A stretch of DNA of 61,982 bases from positions 1 through 61,982 of the forward strand of contig JAPOZT010000018.1 in the NCBI GenBank assembly GCA_026705925.1. The letters are read 5' to 3'. Position 1 is the first letter of the stretch. The number at the start of each line of letters is the position of its first letter. The stretch comes from Gemmatimonadota bacterium. GTDB lineage: Bacteria > JAAXHH01. Both the position numbers and the translations under genes were made by a program. The notes beneath the pieces were generated by a model, which did not search any database, had not been told where the DNA came from, and worked only from the letters and a program-made list of their open reading frames with translations. Below, piece after piece: positions 13,902 to 22,608 of this stretch.

Positions 13902-16550
13902 CTAGAGCGAGAAGCCATACTTGACGTACCAGAACGCACCGCTGAAGCCGAACGGACTGTACTGGCTGTACTTGTTGCCGGGTCCGCCCGAAGGGCCACC
14001 GGCGGCATGCGGATTCTCGTCCGGATAGGTGTTCAGGATGTTCTGCGCACCGATGGTTATCCGGGACCGATCGTCGTTGAACCTGATGGTACTCTCCAGA
14101 TCCACCAGGACCCTGCCGTCATAGGTCTCGCCATCGCGGAAATCGTACCACGTACCGTAATAGCTGGCCCGTCCCAGGGCGTTCCAGTTGTCGGCCAGGG
14201 ACTGGGTCAGGGTCAGGTTGCCGCGCTGCCTGGGGAGTCCCTCCTCAAGCGCCTTGATTTGCGTGGCATCCAGAATTTCCGGATTGTGATCGGTGACTTC
14301 GGAGCTCGTGTAGTTGTAGGCCAGACTCATCGTGCCCGTCCCCACCGGCGCCGAAACCACGACATCGATGCCCCGGTTAGCGGAGTCGAAGTCGTTGGTG
14401 AAGAACTGAAAGCCCTGCAGCCCCGCCGCGCTGGTGATGCCTTCGGCGATCAACTGGGCTCTCTCCTCGTCTGTGAGCTCGAAATTCTGGGAGACCGTCA
14501 GCCGGTCGCGCACGCGGATATCGAAATAATCGATCGTGGCGCTCACGGTGCCCAGATCGAAGACGAGGCCCGCGGAGATATTCACGGATTTTTCCGCGTC
14601 GAGGGGCTTGCCGCCCTTCAACTCGGCCGCGCGGCTGTTGGAGGGCACCGTCCCGTTGTTCACCAGGTCGTTCAGTTCCAGGTCGAACTCCGTCGTGATG
14701 TTGAAGGCGTTCTGCTGGCCGGGCGTCGGCGCCCTGAAACCCGTGCTGGCGCTTCCACGCAGTTTCACCTCGTCGGTCAAGCTGAAGTTCGTGGCCACCT
14801 TGTAGTTGGTGGTCGTACCGAAGTCCTCGAAATCTTCGGCACGCACGGCCAGGTCGAGCAGCCACCGGTCCGTGGGCGTGAGCCCGCCTTCCAGGTAGAT
14901 CGCATTGTTGGAACGGTCCCATTCACCCGCGGCGACCTTGCTGAATCCCGCGAAACCATTGGTAGCCGGCGTGAAACCCTGGCTGGCGAGGGGCTGGCCG
15001 ATCAGGTAGGACTCGATCTGGCCTTCGACGAGCTCGAAGGTCTCGGTCCGTCGCTCGAGGCCGGCGGCCAGGACCAGGTTGTTGCCGACCGGGTAGGTCA
15101 TGTCGAAGTTCAGGTTGACTTCGGACTGGACATAGGAGCCCGGGTCGAAATAGGTCGGGGTGTCAGGACCCATGGAGGCGTTGACCGTATTGTAAATGAA
15201 GTAGTCGGCCTCGTTGCGTCCGTACGCCGCGCTCAGTTCCCAGCGTAGCAGGGTCGCTGCCCGTCCCCTGAGGCCAAGCACCACGGACTCGTCCGACGCG
15301 AATGCTCCGAAACGGGGCGTGAACCCTCCGGGAAACATCTTCAGGAACGAGAAGCAGTTGGGATCGTCGCGAACCCTCAGCCAGGCTTCCTGGTCCGGCC
15401 GGTCGTTGATGATGGGCACCGGCGCGCATTCACTGCCCTGGCCCAAGCCGTCCAGGTCGCCGACCAGCAGTGTAGCCCGGTCCACGCCGTCGATGGTCAC
15501 CACGGGCCCCTGGTACACGCCGCCGCGGGTGTGCGGATTCCGGAAGTAGAAACCGCCGTCGACTTCCTTGCTGGCGTAGTTGGCGTGGCCGAAAAACTCG
15601 AGGTTATCCCCGATTGCCGCGCCGTAGTTGGCGAAGATCTTCAAATCGTCCCGTACAAAGGGCTGGCCCCAGAAGGTCTCGGGATTGGCGATTTCGAGAT
15701 TGCCGGCCGCGATCAGGGCCCTGCCGGAAGCCGTCTGTACCGAACGAACCGATTCGCTGGAGTTGCCGTATTCCGCGCTGAGGCTGAGCCATGCGTCTTC
15801 GTGGCCCACGCCCACATTACCCGCGATCAGGAAAAGTTCCCCGTCGCCGAGAAATCTGCCGGAACCGTCCTGGAAGCTGCCGACCTTGGTCTCCAGGCTG
15901 AATCCGTCGTAGTTGTCCTTGAGCTGGAAGTTCAGCACTCCCGCGATAGCATCGGAACCGTACTGCGCCGATGCACCGTCCCGCAGGACTTCCACCCTTT
16001 CGAGCGCAATGGATGGAATCGCGGCCAGGTCGGGGCCCTGCGCGCCTTCGGCCACGGCGTTCGCGTACCAGTTGATCACGGCGCCGCGGTGCCGGCGCTT
16101 GCCGTTGACGAGGACCAGCACCTGATCGGGCGCCAGGCTGCGCAGATTGGCGGGCCGGACGATCGTGCCCGCGTCGCTGATCGGCTGGGTATTGACGTTG
16201 TAGGAGGGAACGACGTTCCGCATCAGGTCGGCCAGGTCCGAGCCGCCCTGCTGGATGAATTCCTCCACTTGAATCACGTCGATGGGTACGGTGGACTCGG
16301 TGATGGTCCGGGGCTGCGTGCGCGCTCCGACCACCGTCATGCTTTCCAGTTCCTCGTCCAGCACGATGGGCAGTTCGGGTAACTGCTGCTCGGTCGAAGT
16401 CGACTGTTCTTCACTAGCTGCCGTCTCTTCGGAGGCCTCCTGCGCCACGGTCCGTTGCACGGTGAACACGAGAAATGTAGCCATGAAGCAGAATATCGCG
16501 ACGAAGCGCAGGACCTGCGTCGCTGGTTTGTTGCCGCATATACACTTCAT
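13902..16550 (-). CDS. TonB-dependent outer membrane receptor
   Basis: 882 aa. A signal peptide is visible (hydrophobic VLRFVAIFCFMATFLVF, cleavage probably near VAQEA), then a Glu/Ser/Thr-rich linker, then the plug domain (MTVVGARTQ, VLVLVNGKRRHRG, ALERVEVLRDGASAQYGSDA, GVLNFQLKD) and a 22-strand barrel ending in a C-terminal Phe-containing strand (FWYVKYGFSL). Plug motifs such as RDGASAQYGSDAIAGV are those of receptors annotated for vitamin, siderophore or carbohydrate import; the ligand cannot be told. The gene stands alone, with a long (about 190 bp) leader and a strong terminator. Confidence 0.93.
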   Translation of the reverse strand: MKCICGNKPATQVLRFVAIFCFMATFLVFTVQRTVAQEASEETAASEEQSTSTEQQLPELPIVLDEELESMTVVGARTQPRTITESTVPIDVIQVEEFIQQGGSDLADLMRNVVPSYNVNTQPISDAGTIVRPANLRSLAPDQVLVLVNGKRRHRGAVINWYANAVAEGAQGPDLAAIPSIALERVEVLRDGASAQYGSDAIAGVLNFQLKDNYDGFSLETKVGSFQDGSGRFLGDGELFLIAGNVGVGHEDAWLSLSAEYGNSSESVRSVQTASGRALIAAGNLEIANPETFWGQPFVRDDLKIFANYGAAIGDNLEFFGHANYASKEVDGGFYFRNPHTRGGVYQGPVVTIDGVDRATLLVGDLDGLGQGSECAPVPIINDRPDQEAWLRVRDDPNCFSFLKMFPGGFTPRFGAFASDESVVLGLRGRAATLLRWELSAAYGRNEADYFIYNTVNASMGPDTPTYFDPGSYVQSEVNLNFDMTYPVGNNLVLAAGLERRTETFELVEGQIESYLIGQPLASQGFTPATNGFAGFSKVAAGEWDRSNNAIYLEGGLTPTDRWLLDLAVRAEDFEDFGTTTNYKVATNFSLTDEVKLRGSASTGFRAPTPGQQNAFNITTEFDLELNDLVNNGTVPSNSRAAELKGGKPLDAEKSVNISAGLVFDLGTVSATIDYFDIRVRDRLTVSQNFELTDEERAQLIAEGITSAAGLQGFQFFTNDFDSANRGIDVVVSAPVGTGTMSLAYNYTSSEVTDHNPEILDATQIKALEEGLPRQRGNLTLTQSLADNWNALGRASYYGTWYDFRDGETYDGRVLVDLESTIRFNDDRSRITIGAQNILNTYPDENPHAAGGPSGGPGNKYSQYSPFGFSGAFWYVKYGFSL

Positions 16551-16907
16551 CTATCTTCTCCCTTTGGTTGAGGTTGCCGGGTGAAGGATCCCTGCTTCTT
16601 CCTGAAGCATGCGTCCGCTTTCGCCGGCGAAGGACGAACGTGAAAACGATGTAGGTGTAAGATCGGCAGGTTCTGATCAGAAATATAACTATTAAGTTCT
16701 TGAAATGCATGATTTTTATGTGAGAATTCTATGAGCATTATATGCAAAATCCCTCCAAACCGGGCGGGGATGAACCGGTTCAAGTTGCTTTTGCTGAAAA
16801 AAGTCATTAGATTGGGCGTCGCAGGACGAAGATCAGACCTTGCAGATCAGATCTTAAAGTAACCGCGACGAAAATGCTGAAGTGCCTGGATCGGGAGGAA
16901 ACGAAAA
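16551..16907. other. Divergent intergenic region with long AT-rich leader
   Basis: About 357 bp between the TonB receptor (minus) and a small basic protein (plus). The minus strand carries a consensus -10 (see 16737-16742). No small ORF with a ribosome binding site and no known riboswitch core was found. Confidence 0.4.
16737..16742 (-). promoter_or_regulatory. Candidate -10 box for the TonB receptor
   Basis: The minus strand reads TTTTGCATATAATGCTC, a perfect TATAAT about 187 bp before the ATG at 16550. No good -35 lies 16-18 bp upstream (GCCCGG), so the promoter may be activator-dependent. Confidence 0.4.
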
Positions 16908-17084
16908 ATGGCTAAGGACCGAAGTTTTGCGGCCAAGATGGCCAAGGGGAGCGACAAGAACCAGGAGGATGAGGTCCAGACCGTACTGCTGGTCAAACCA
17001 GTCAAGTCCGAAGAGGGCCATTACAAGTTCAAGCGCACGCTGACCAGGCTGACCCCCGAGAACAAGAAAGCCCTCGGCGTCTGA
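16908..17084 (+). CDS. Small basic protein, 58 aa
   Basis: ATG at 16908 with GGGAGG at 16893-16898. It reads MAKDRSFAAKMAKGSDKNQE, then an acidic patch, VLLVKPVKSEEGHYKFKRTL and a Lys-rich end TPENKKALGV, stop TGA at 17082. No signal peptide or membrane segment. The size, charge and KSxxGxYxFK-like segment recall small ribosome-associated proteins such as Bacteroidota DUF4295, but the similarity is weak and I do not assign a family. It stands alone between divergent or convergent neighbours. The strong ribosome binding site and clean codon structure support it as a real gene. Confidence 0.7.
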   Translation: MAKDRSFAAKMAKGSDKNQEDEVQTVLLVKPVKSEEGHYKFKRTLTRLTPENKKALGV

Positions 17085-17236
17085 GCCTGAACCGGGCCGG
17101 GCAGGACTGCAGGATCTGTCAGGACACGGACCGGACCCTGAGTGGCCGGGCTGAACCCGGTCAGGCCGCATCGGGCCGTACACCGCGGAAACCCCACCTC
17201 TACCACGCGAAACGCTTCACCTCTATAACTTCACCG

Positions 17237-17998
17237 CTAAAACAACGCGTTGACGAGCGCGTCCCTTTCTTCCGTCATCTGAAGGGTACTGAGCAGGTTG
17301 TTCACCCCGTGGATGGCGAGGGGGACGTACAGCGAACCGGTACGCTCGCGGGCGATCCCGAGCAGGATGCCGATCAGGGCAATCAGCGTCAGGAAGAACT
17401 GATCGTACTGGGCGGCGTGCAGCATGGTCCAGAGCAGCGTGGTGACGACGATCGTTCCTCCGGCGCCTAGCTTCGTCCGGCGCAGCCCCTCGTAGAGAAA
17501 CCCCCTGAACAGCGCTTCTTCGAAGACCGGTGCGGCGATCACGAGCGCGAACCAGAGCAGCGCCGTGTACCGGGTCGTTTCTATAATCGATTCCATGACC
17601 GGCGGTACAGGCGACCGTCCCAGCTCCACAGTGACCAGGTCGGCCAGCTGAAGCAGCACGAAGGCGAATACCACCCAGGCGAGCACGGTCGAACCCCGGA
17701 CCGGGTGGAGCGCCAGCCAGGTTCGCGGGTCCATGCCCCGCGCACGGCCGGGGCGGTCCAGGATGAGCAGCAGGAGGAACGTACAGGGTATGGCGGAGAG
17801 GATTACGCCCAGGGCGATCAGGTCGCCCATGCGTTCCGTCGGATCCAGGTCCAGCGCGGCGATCAGGACAACCGTCACCACGACCTGCAACACGAGGTAG
17901 ACGCCCAGTACCAGCGCGGAGGAAACAAGGGTGAATCCGAGTCGCGGCGGTGGATGGGTTTCTTCAGGCTCTACGGCGTCCAGCGGGGGTTCGTACAT
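17237..17998 (-). CDS. CPBP family intramembrane glutamic endopeptidase (CAAX protease-related)
   Basis: 253 aa, with about seven or eight hydrophobic helices. The Abi/CPBP catalytic motifs are present: EExxxR in FEEALFRGFLYEGLRR, FxxxH-type in LLWTMLHAAQYD, and the third-motif HGVNN near the C-terminus. Bacterial members cleave within the membrane; roles range from prenyl-protein processing to bacteriocin self-protection, and none is indicated here. It is downstream of the phosphate transporter gene on the same strand, 56 bp away, and may be co-transcribed with it. Confidence 0.88.
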   Translation of the reverse strand: MYEPPLDAVEPEETHPPPRLGFTLVSSALVLGVYLVLQVVVTVVLIAALDLDPTERMGDLIALGVILSAIPCTFLLLLILDRPGRARGMDPRTWLALHPVRGSTVLAWVVFAFVLLQLADLVTVELGRSPVPPVMESIIETTRYTALLWFALVIAAPVFEEALFRGFLYEGLRRTKLGAGGTIVVTTLLWTMLHAAQYDQFFLTLIALIGILLGIARERTGSLYVPLAIHGVNNLLSTLQMTEERDALVNALF

Positions 17999-18054
17999 GC
18001 GGGGGTTCCGGCGATTCGAGGGCCTGCAGGGAACGAGCGAAGCCGGCCGTATAT

Positions 18055-19317
18055 CTAAAGGATGGCCCGGAAAACGTAGAAGAAGACAATCGCCAGCAGG
18101 GCGCCGACGGGAACGGTGATGATCCAGGACGCCGCGATCCGGCCCAGGATGCTCATGTCCAGGGCCTTGACGCCCTGGGCGAGTCCCACGCCCATGACCC
18201 CGCCGACCAGGGTCTGGGTCGTCGAGATGGGCAGTCCGAGCCGGCTGGCCAGGACGATAGTTATGGCCGCGGCGAATTCGGCCGAATATCCCCGGGTTGG
18301 CGTGAGTTCCGTGATCTTAGTGCCGATGGTCGCCATGACGCGGTATCCCATGGTCGCCAGGCCGATGACGATGCCGATGCCGCCGATCAGCAGCAGCCAG
18401 CTGGGCACCGGAGACTCGGGGTTGACCACGCCGGACTGGCTGATGTTCACCACCGCCGCCAGCGGTCCGATGGCGTTCGCCACGTCGTTGGACCCGTGGG
18501 CGAAGGCCACGGCGCAGGCGCTCATGATCTGGAGCACGCCGAACATCTTTTCGACGACGGCCATCGGGCCGTTACCGGACGCCGTGTTCCCGGTTTCGGT
18601 GACCGGCCGGTTATTGATCAGTCCAAGCACGAAGTGTCCGGCGATCACCGCGAAGATGCCCAGGATGCCGGACCAGAGGAGCGATTCGGCGAGCGTGAGA
18701 TCCAGGTCTACGTTCTGCAATCCCTTGAACAGGGTGACCAGCGAAATCACGACGACGACGCTGAAGATATAGAGCGGCGCCCATTTCCGGGTCCGCCGCA
18801 CGGGATCCGGGTGACGGAGGATCGTCCATTTGATCGCGCTGAAGATCAGGTAGGCCAGAATGCCGCACAATAGCGGTGAGACGACCCAGGATGCGACGAT
18901 CCGGGTCAGTTGTTCCCACTGCACGACGCCGACGCCGAAGGCGACGATGCCGAAGCCCGCGATGGCGCCCACGATCGAATGGGTGGTCGACACGGGCCAG
19001 CCCAGCCTGGATGCGACCACGAGCCAGGTACCTGCGGCCATGAGCGCCGCGAGCATGCCGTACACGATGAGTTCCGGCGCGGCCGCCGAGATTTCGGGAT
19101 CCAGTATGCCTCCCCGAACGGTTTTGGTGACCTGGCCTCCCACCAGGAAGGCTCCGAGGAATTCGAGCACACCGGCAATCAGGATGGCCTGCTTGATCGT
19201 AAGCGCCCTGGAACCCACCGAGGTCCCCATGGCATTGGCCACGTCGTTCGCGCCGATGGAGAAGGCCATGTACAGCCCGAGCGCTACGGCCAGATACAGG
19301 GTAAAGTCGCCCCCCAT
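18055..19317 (-). CDS. Inorganic phosphate transporter, PiT family
   Basis: 420 aa from the ATG at 19317 (MGGDFTLYLAVALGLYMAFS), preceded by GGGAGAG; a longer frame to 19392 gives a non-hydrophobic leader that does not fit. The duplicated PiT signature is present in both halves: FSIGANDVANAMGTSVGSRAL and FAHGSNDVANAIGPLAAV, each with the G-[AS]-N-D-V-A-N core. About ten to eleven transmembrane helices. It imports phosphate with H+ or Na+ across the inner membrane. No PhoU-like partner gene is adjacent; the nearest co-directional gene is the CPBP protease. Confidence 0.93.
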   Translation of the reverse strand: MGGDFTLYLAVALGLYMAFSIGANDVANAMGTSVGSRALTIKQAILIAGVLEFLGAFLVGGQVTKTVRGGILDPEISAAAPELIVYGMLAALMAAGTWLVVASRLGWPVSTTHSIVGAIAGFGIVAFGVGVVQWEQLTRIVASWVVSPLLCGILAYLIFSAIKWTILRHPDPVRRTRKWAPLYIFSVVVVISLVTLFKGLQNVDLDLTLAESLLWSGILGIFAVIAGHFVLGLINNRPVTETGNTASGNGPMAVVEKMFGVLQIMSACAVAFAHGSNDVANAIGPLAAVVNISQSGVVNPESPVPSWLLLIGGIGIVIGLATMGYRVMATIGTKITELTPTRGYSAEFAAAITIVLASRLGLPISTTQTLVGGVMGVGLAQGVKALDMSILGRIAASWIITVPVGALLAIVFFYVFRAIL

Positions 19318-19506
19318 AGATGCAGTTTCTCTCCCGGTGTACGGTAGGTGGTGAGACGGCGGTCCGGGTCGGTGGTGGACCGGGTCCGTCAAGGCGGGTT
19401 CAATATACCGACGGGGCGCTTCAGCGCCACGCTTTTTTTCGCTGCGCCGCGGATAGCCTTCCGTACCGCCGCGCCGGAAAACGGATCTTCCCGAGAACCG
19501 GGAAAA

Positions 19507-21183
19507 TCAGTACTTCAACCCCGTGTAAAGCCGCTCGTCCACGCGGGCGACCAGGACCCGCGCCTCCCGCCTGCGCACCCATCGCGCAACGGCGTCGCGG
19601 GTTTCGTCCAGTGTGCTTACGGCCTCCGCGGCGACACCGAATCCTTCGGCGACTTTCACCCAGTCCACCGGCGCGAAGTCGACCCCCGCCACGGGGAGTT
19701 TCCTGGCCTGCTGGGCGATCTTGATAACCGCCAGCGACGCGTCGTACAGGACGACGATCAACGGCGCGATGCCGGTTCTTCTGACCGTCTCGAGTTCCTG
19801 GACCATCATGGCGAAGGCGCCGTCTCCCGTCACCGCTGCTACCGGGCGGTCGGGCAGGGCCATGGCCGCGCCCATGGCCGCGCCTACCCCGTAACCCATG
19901 GAAGAAAGGCCGTTGGACATGAGGAAGGTGCCCGGTTCCGGCGCCCGCCATCGCTGTCCCATCACGTTCTTGTGTGCGCCTACGTCCGAGGAGACGACGG
20001 CGTCTTCCGGGAGCGCTTCCCGCAGGACGCCCACCAGGTGGTAGGGCGACATGCCGTCCGGCCCCTCATCGGACGGCGGGTGGTAGACCGCGTCGACCCG
20101 GGCCTTCAGGTATCCTATATCGTCAGCCGTCCACTCGCACCGCCCGTGGTATCCTTCGGCGATGCGGCCCAGGAGGGCGGATACGTCGCCCACGCAGGCC
20201 GCCGGCGGCGCATAGGTACCGAACCCCACGGGGGCGTTGGCGACGATCTGCAGCGGTGCGTCGAAATGCCAGAACCGGGAGACCTCAACCGGATCGAAAC
20301 CGATGCCCAGCACGCAGTCGCTTCGCTGCAGCCATTCGATGATCCGGTCTTCACCGGCGGCCGGCGCGATCGTGCCGAGGAATCCATCTCCGAGCTCATC
20401 GGCGATCCCCTTCGCCTGCACGGTCGTCGCATAGGGCAGTCCGGTATCGCGCAGGAAACGCCGGACGGCCGGTGCGTCCCTGGCCGATTCCATGGCGATG
20501 CCGACCACGGCGACGGGTCTTTCGGCGCCGTTCAACGTGGACAGGATGCGGGGCAGGTCCGATTCGTCCGCGGGGGTCTGATGCGGCGGATGCGCGGTCC
20601 CCTGGCCGACCGCGCTGTCCTGGCTGGCCGCGCTGTCCGTGCTGGCCGCGGATTTCGGTCCGGTGGCCGGCTTTCCCGCCACGTCCGACGGCAGGGCGAG
20701 ATATACCGGGCCCCGCGGGGGGCCCGCCGCGACGGAAAGCGCGGTCTTCACGGTCTCTTCGACATCCGCGCCTTCGAGGTCGACGGACCAGCGTGAGATG
20801 GGGGTGAACAGGTCGACCAGCGGCAGGTTCTGCTTGTTGCTCCGGTGGTGCCGTTCCGTGGACGTACGCGCGGAGATGGCTAGGACGGGGTCGCGGTCCA
20901 GGTAGGCCGTCCCCACGCCGAGCACCAGGTTGCACGCGCCGGGTCCCAGGGTCGCCAGGCAGACCCCCGGGGTGCCGGTCAGGCGTCCCACGGCCGCCGC
21001 CATGAAGGCCGCCGTGGACTCGTGTCCGGTCAGGACGAACCGGATCCCCGACCGTTCCAGTGCGTCGATGAGTTCGAGTACTTCACCGCCGGGATGCCCG
21101 AATGCGAAACGGACGCCGGCTTCGTGAAGGGTCTGCGCGATGACCTCCGCGCAGGTGTGATTTGGGGTCAAACCGGTCACCAT
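19507..21183 (-). CDS. Thiamine diphosphate-binding enzyme (acetolactate synthase large subunit-like)
   Basis: 558 aa with the three ThDP-enzyme domains. The N-terminal PYR domain has FAFGHPGGEVLELIDAL and the catalytic Glu in VLTGHESTAAFMAA; the central domain follows; the C-terminal PP domain has the GDG motif in AAVTGDGAFAMMVQELETV. The usual NN closing that motif is replaced (IVVLYDASLAVIKI), as in several non-biosynthetic relatives, so a catabolic 2-oxoacid decarboxylase or synthase is as likely as true acetolactate synthase; no small subunit gene is adjacent. Residues about 173-198 hold a 6-aa repeat (SAASTD, SAASQD, SAVGQG). The ATG abuts the stop of DUF4340. Confidence 0.87.
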   Translation of the reverse strand: MVTGLTPNHTCAEVIAQTLHEAGVRFAFGHPGGEVLELIDALERSGIRFVLTGHESTAAFMAAAVGRLTGTPGVCLATLGPGACNLVLGVGTAYLDRDPVLAISARTSTERHHRSNKQNLPLVDLFTPISRWSVDLEGADVEETVKTALSVAAGPPRGPVYLALPSDVAGKPATGPKSAASTDSAASQDSAVGQGTAHPPHQTPADESDLPRILSTLNGAERPVAVVGIAMESARDAPAVRRFLRDTGLPYATTVQAKGIADELGDGFLGTIAPAAGEDRIIEWLQRSDCVLGIGFDPVEVSRFWHFDAPLQIVANAPVGFGTYAPPAACVGDVSALLGRIAEGYHGRCEWTADDIGYLKARVDAVYHPPSDEGPDGMSPYHLVGVLREALPEDAVVSSDVGAHKNVMGQRWRAPEPGTFLMSNGLSSMGYGVGAAMGAAMALPDRPVAAVTGDGAFAMMVQELETVRRTGIAPLIVVLYDASLAVIKIAQQARKLPVAGVDFAPVDWVKVAEGFGVAAEAVSTLDETRDAVARWVRRREARVLVARVDERLYTGLKY

Positions 21184-22608
21184 CTACTCGGAGGTTACCA
21201 GGTCTGCGCGTCTCAGGCGGATCCGGTCGAAGCTCTTCGCGGATATGACGTAGTACCACTGGGCGAAACGGGCGTTCAAGTCCGCGGAGATCCGGCGTCC
21301 CGTATCGACGCGCTGCCGCCAGGTTTCGTGTTTTTCGTGGAGATCGGCATTGGTCCGGTCGGCATCGGTCCAGAGGGAGTCCGCCCGTGCCTGGAAACCC
21401 AGGTCGGCGGGCCTGGAGGGTTCCGGGAAGAGGCCGGCGTCGAATCCGGTCGTGATGAACAGGTACCGGTTCTCGCCCGGTCCCGCGGGACTTCCAGATC
21501 CGAAGCCGCCGTCGCCGACCGCGCTACCGTCGCCGCCCGTGCCGCTGGACACACCCGAGCCGGACAGGCCGGCCGTGACCTCGTCTCCGGCGCCGTACAC
21601 GATCTCCCCGAAACGAAGCGTGTAGGTGACGCCGTCCGCCGTGCGGACCTGGGTTTCGCCCTCGTTGGAGACCAGCTGGCCGTCCCCCGTGAAGTAGTAG
21701 CCCTTCTGCTGCAGCGAGGCCAGGTCGCTGCGGGTGATGCTGATGCCTTCGTCATTGTCTTCCAGGCTCCTGGAAAGGCCGGCGGGCTTGGGCCGGACGC
21801 CCACGATGGTCAGCTCGTCCAGGGCCTTGAGCAGGTCTTCCATCTTCACCGTGTCCACCTTCTGCCCGGGCCGCATTCGGTTTGCCGTCCAGTCGGGGTC
21901 TCCTTTCGACAGTATGATCGTGTCGCGCTGGTTCAGCATGCGGGTGCCTTCGTCTATGGAATAGTCTTTCAGAATTACCTGTTCGATACGCGCCTGGTCC
22001 ACTTCCAGCAGGTCCTTATCGATCCAGTCGCCGAACCGGGAAGATACGTCCACGTCGAACCGCGCCGCGTAGGTCCGCTTCTGGCCGGGTACCCGGAGGT
22101 AGCGGTACTGGCCTTCCCGGCCAGGGACGGTCCTGCCGACGATGAGGTCGGCGAGCAGGTTGTCGTTTCCGTCCTTGATCGTGACGCGCTTGCCGCGTCC
22201 GGACAGGGAGGCGACCGACTCGTCCAGCGGGTCCACCACGCCCAGGGCTTCGTGGTCCGCTGCGATCTCGGCGACCACGTCGTCCTTGCGGACCTCGATG
22301 AGCCCGGCGGCCGTGCGGGCCAGGCGGTCCTTGTCGTCGGCGGGGTAATTATGATGGGAGGGAATGCGCCAGCGCGTGCCCTTGAACACCACACTGAAAG
22401 CACTGATGCCTCCAGTCGCTTCGTCGAAGTCGATGACCTCGAGGGAGACCGCGTCGTTCGGATCGACGAAGTCCGGAAAGAAAGCCTCGCCACGGTCATT
22501 GAACGCTTCCGGCGTCGGGTCGGCCGGAGCCGCCAGGAAGGCGGCGACGGTCACCACGGCCGCCGCGGTGACGAAAGCCAGGGTCTTGCGTGTTTCATTC
22601 ATGGTCAA
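21184..22608 (-). CDS. DUF4340 domain-containing protein (GldG-ABC operon partner)
   Basis: 474 aa; the N-terminus MNETRKTLAFVTAAAVVTVAAFLAA is a membrane anchor, followed by a mostly beta extracytoplasmic region with duplicated DUF4340 units (for example WRIPSHHNYPADDKDRLART and RVTIKDGNDNLLADLIVGR). DUF4340 genes regularly follow GldF/GldG-type ABC genes, as here: its ATG overlaps the stop of the GldFG fusion (22605-22608). The function is unknown, probably with the transporter at the inner membrane. Residues about 349-376 are a Gly/Ser-rich insert (SGSGVSSGTGGDG) not expected in the fold. Confidence 0.88.
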   Translation of the reverse strand: MTMNETRKTLAFVTAAAVVTVAAFLAAPADPTPEAFNDRGEAFFPDFVDPNDAVSLEVIDFDEATGGISAFSVVFKGTRWRIPSHHNYPADDKDRLARTAAGLIEVRKDDVVAEIAADHEALGVVDPLDESVASLSGRGKRVTIKDGNDNLLADLIVGRTVPGREGQYRYLRVPGQKRTYAARFDVDVSSRFGDWIDKDLLEVDQARIEQVILKDYSIDEGTRMLNQRDTIILSKGDPDWTANRMRPGQKVDTVKMEDLLKALDELTIVGVRPKPAGLSRSLEDNDEGISITRSDLASLQQKGYYFTGDGQLVSNEGETQVRTADGVTYTLRFGEIVYGAGDEVTAGLSGSGVSSGTGGDGSAVGDGGFGSGSPAGPGENRYLFITTGFDAGLFPEPSRPADLGFQARADSLWTDADRTNADLHEKHETWRQRVDTGRRISADLNARFAQWYYVISAKSFDRIRLRRADLVTSE

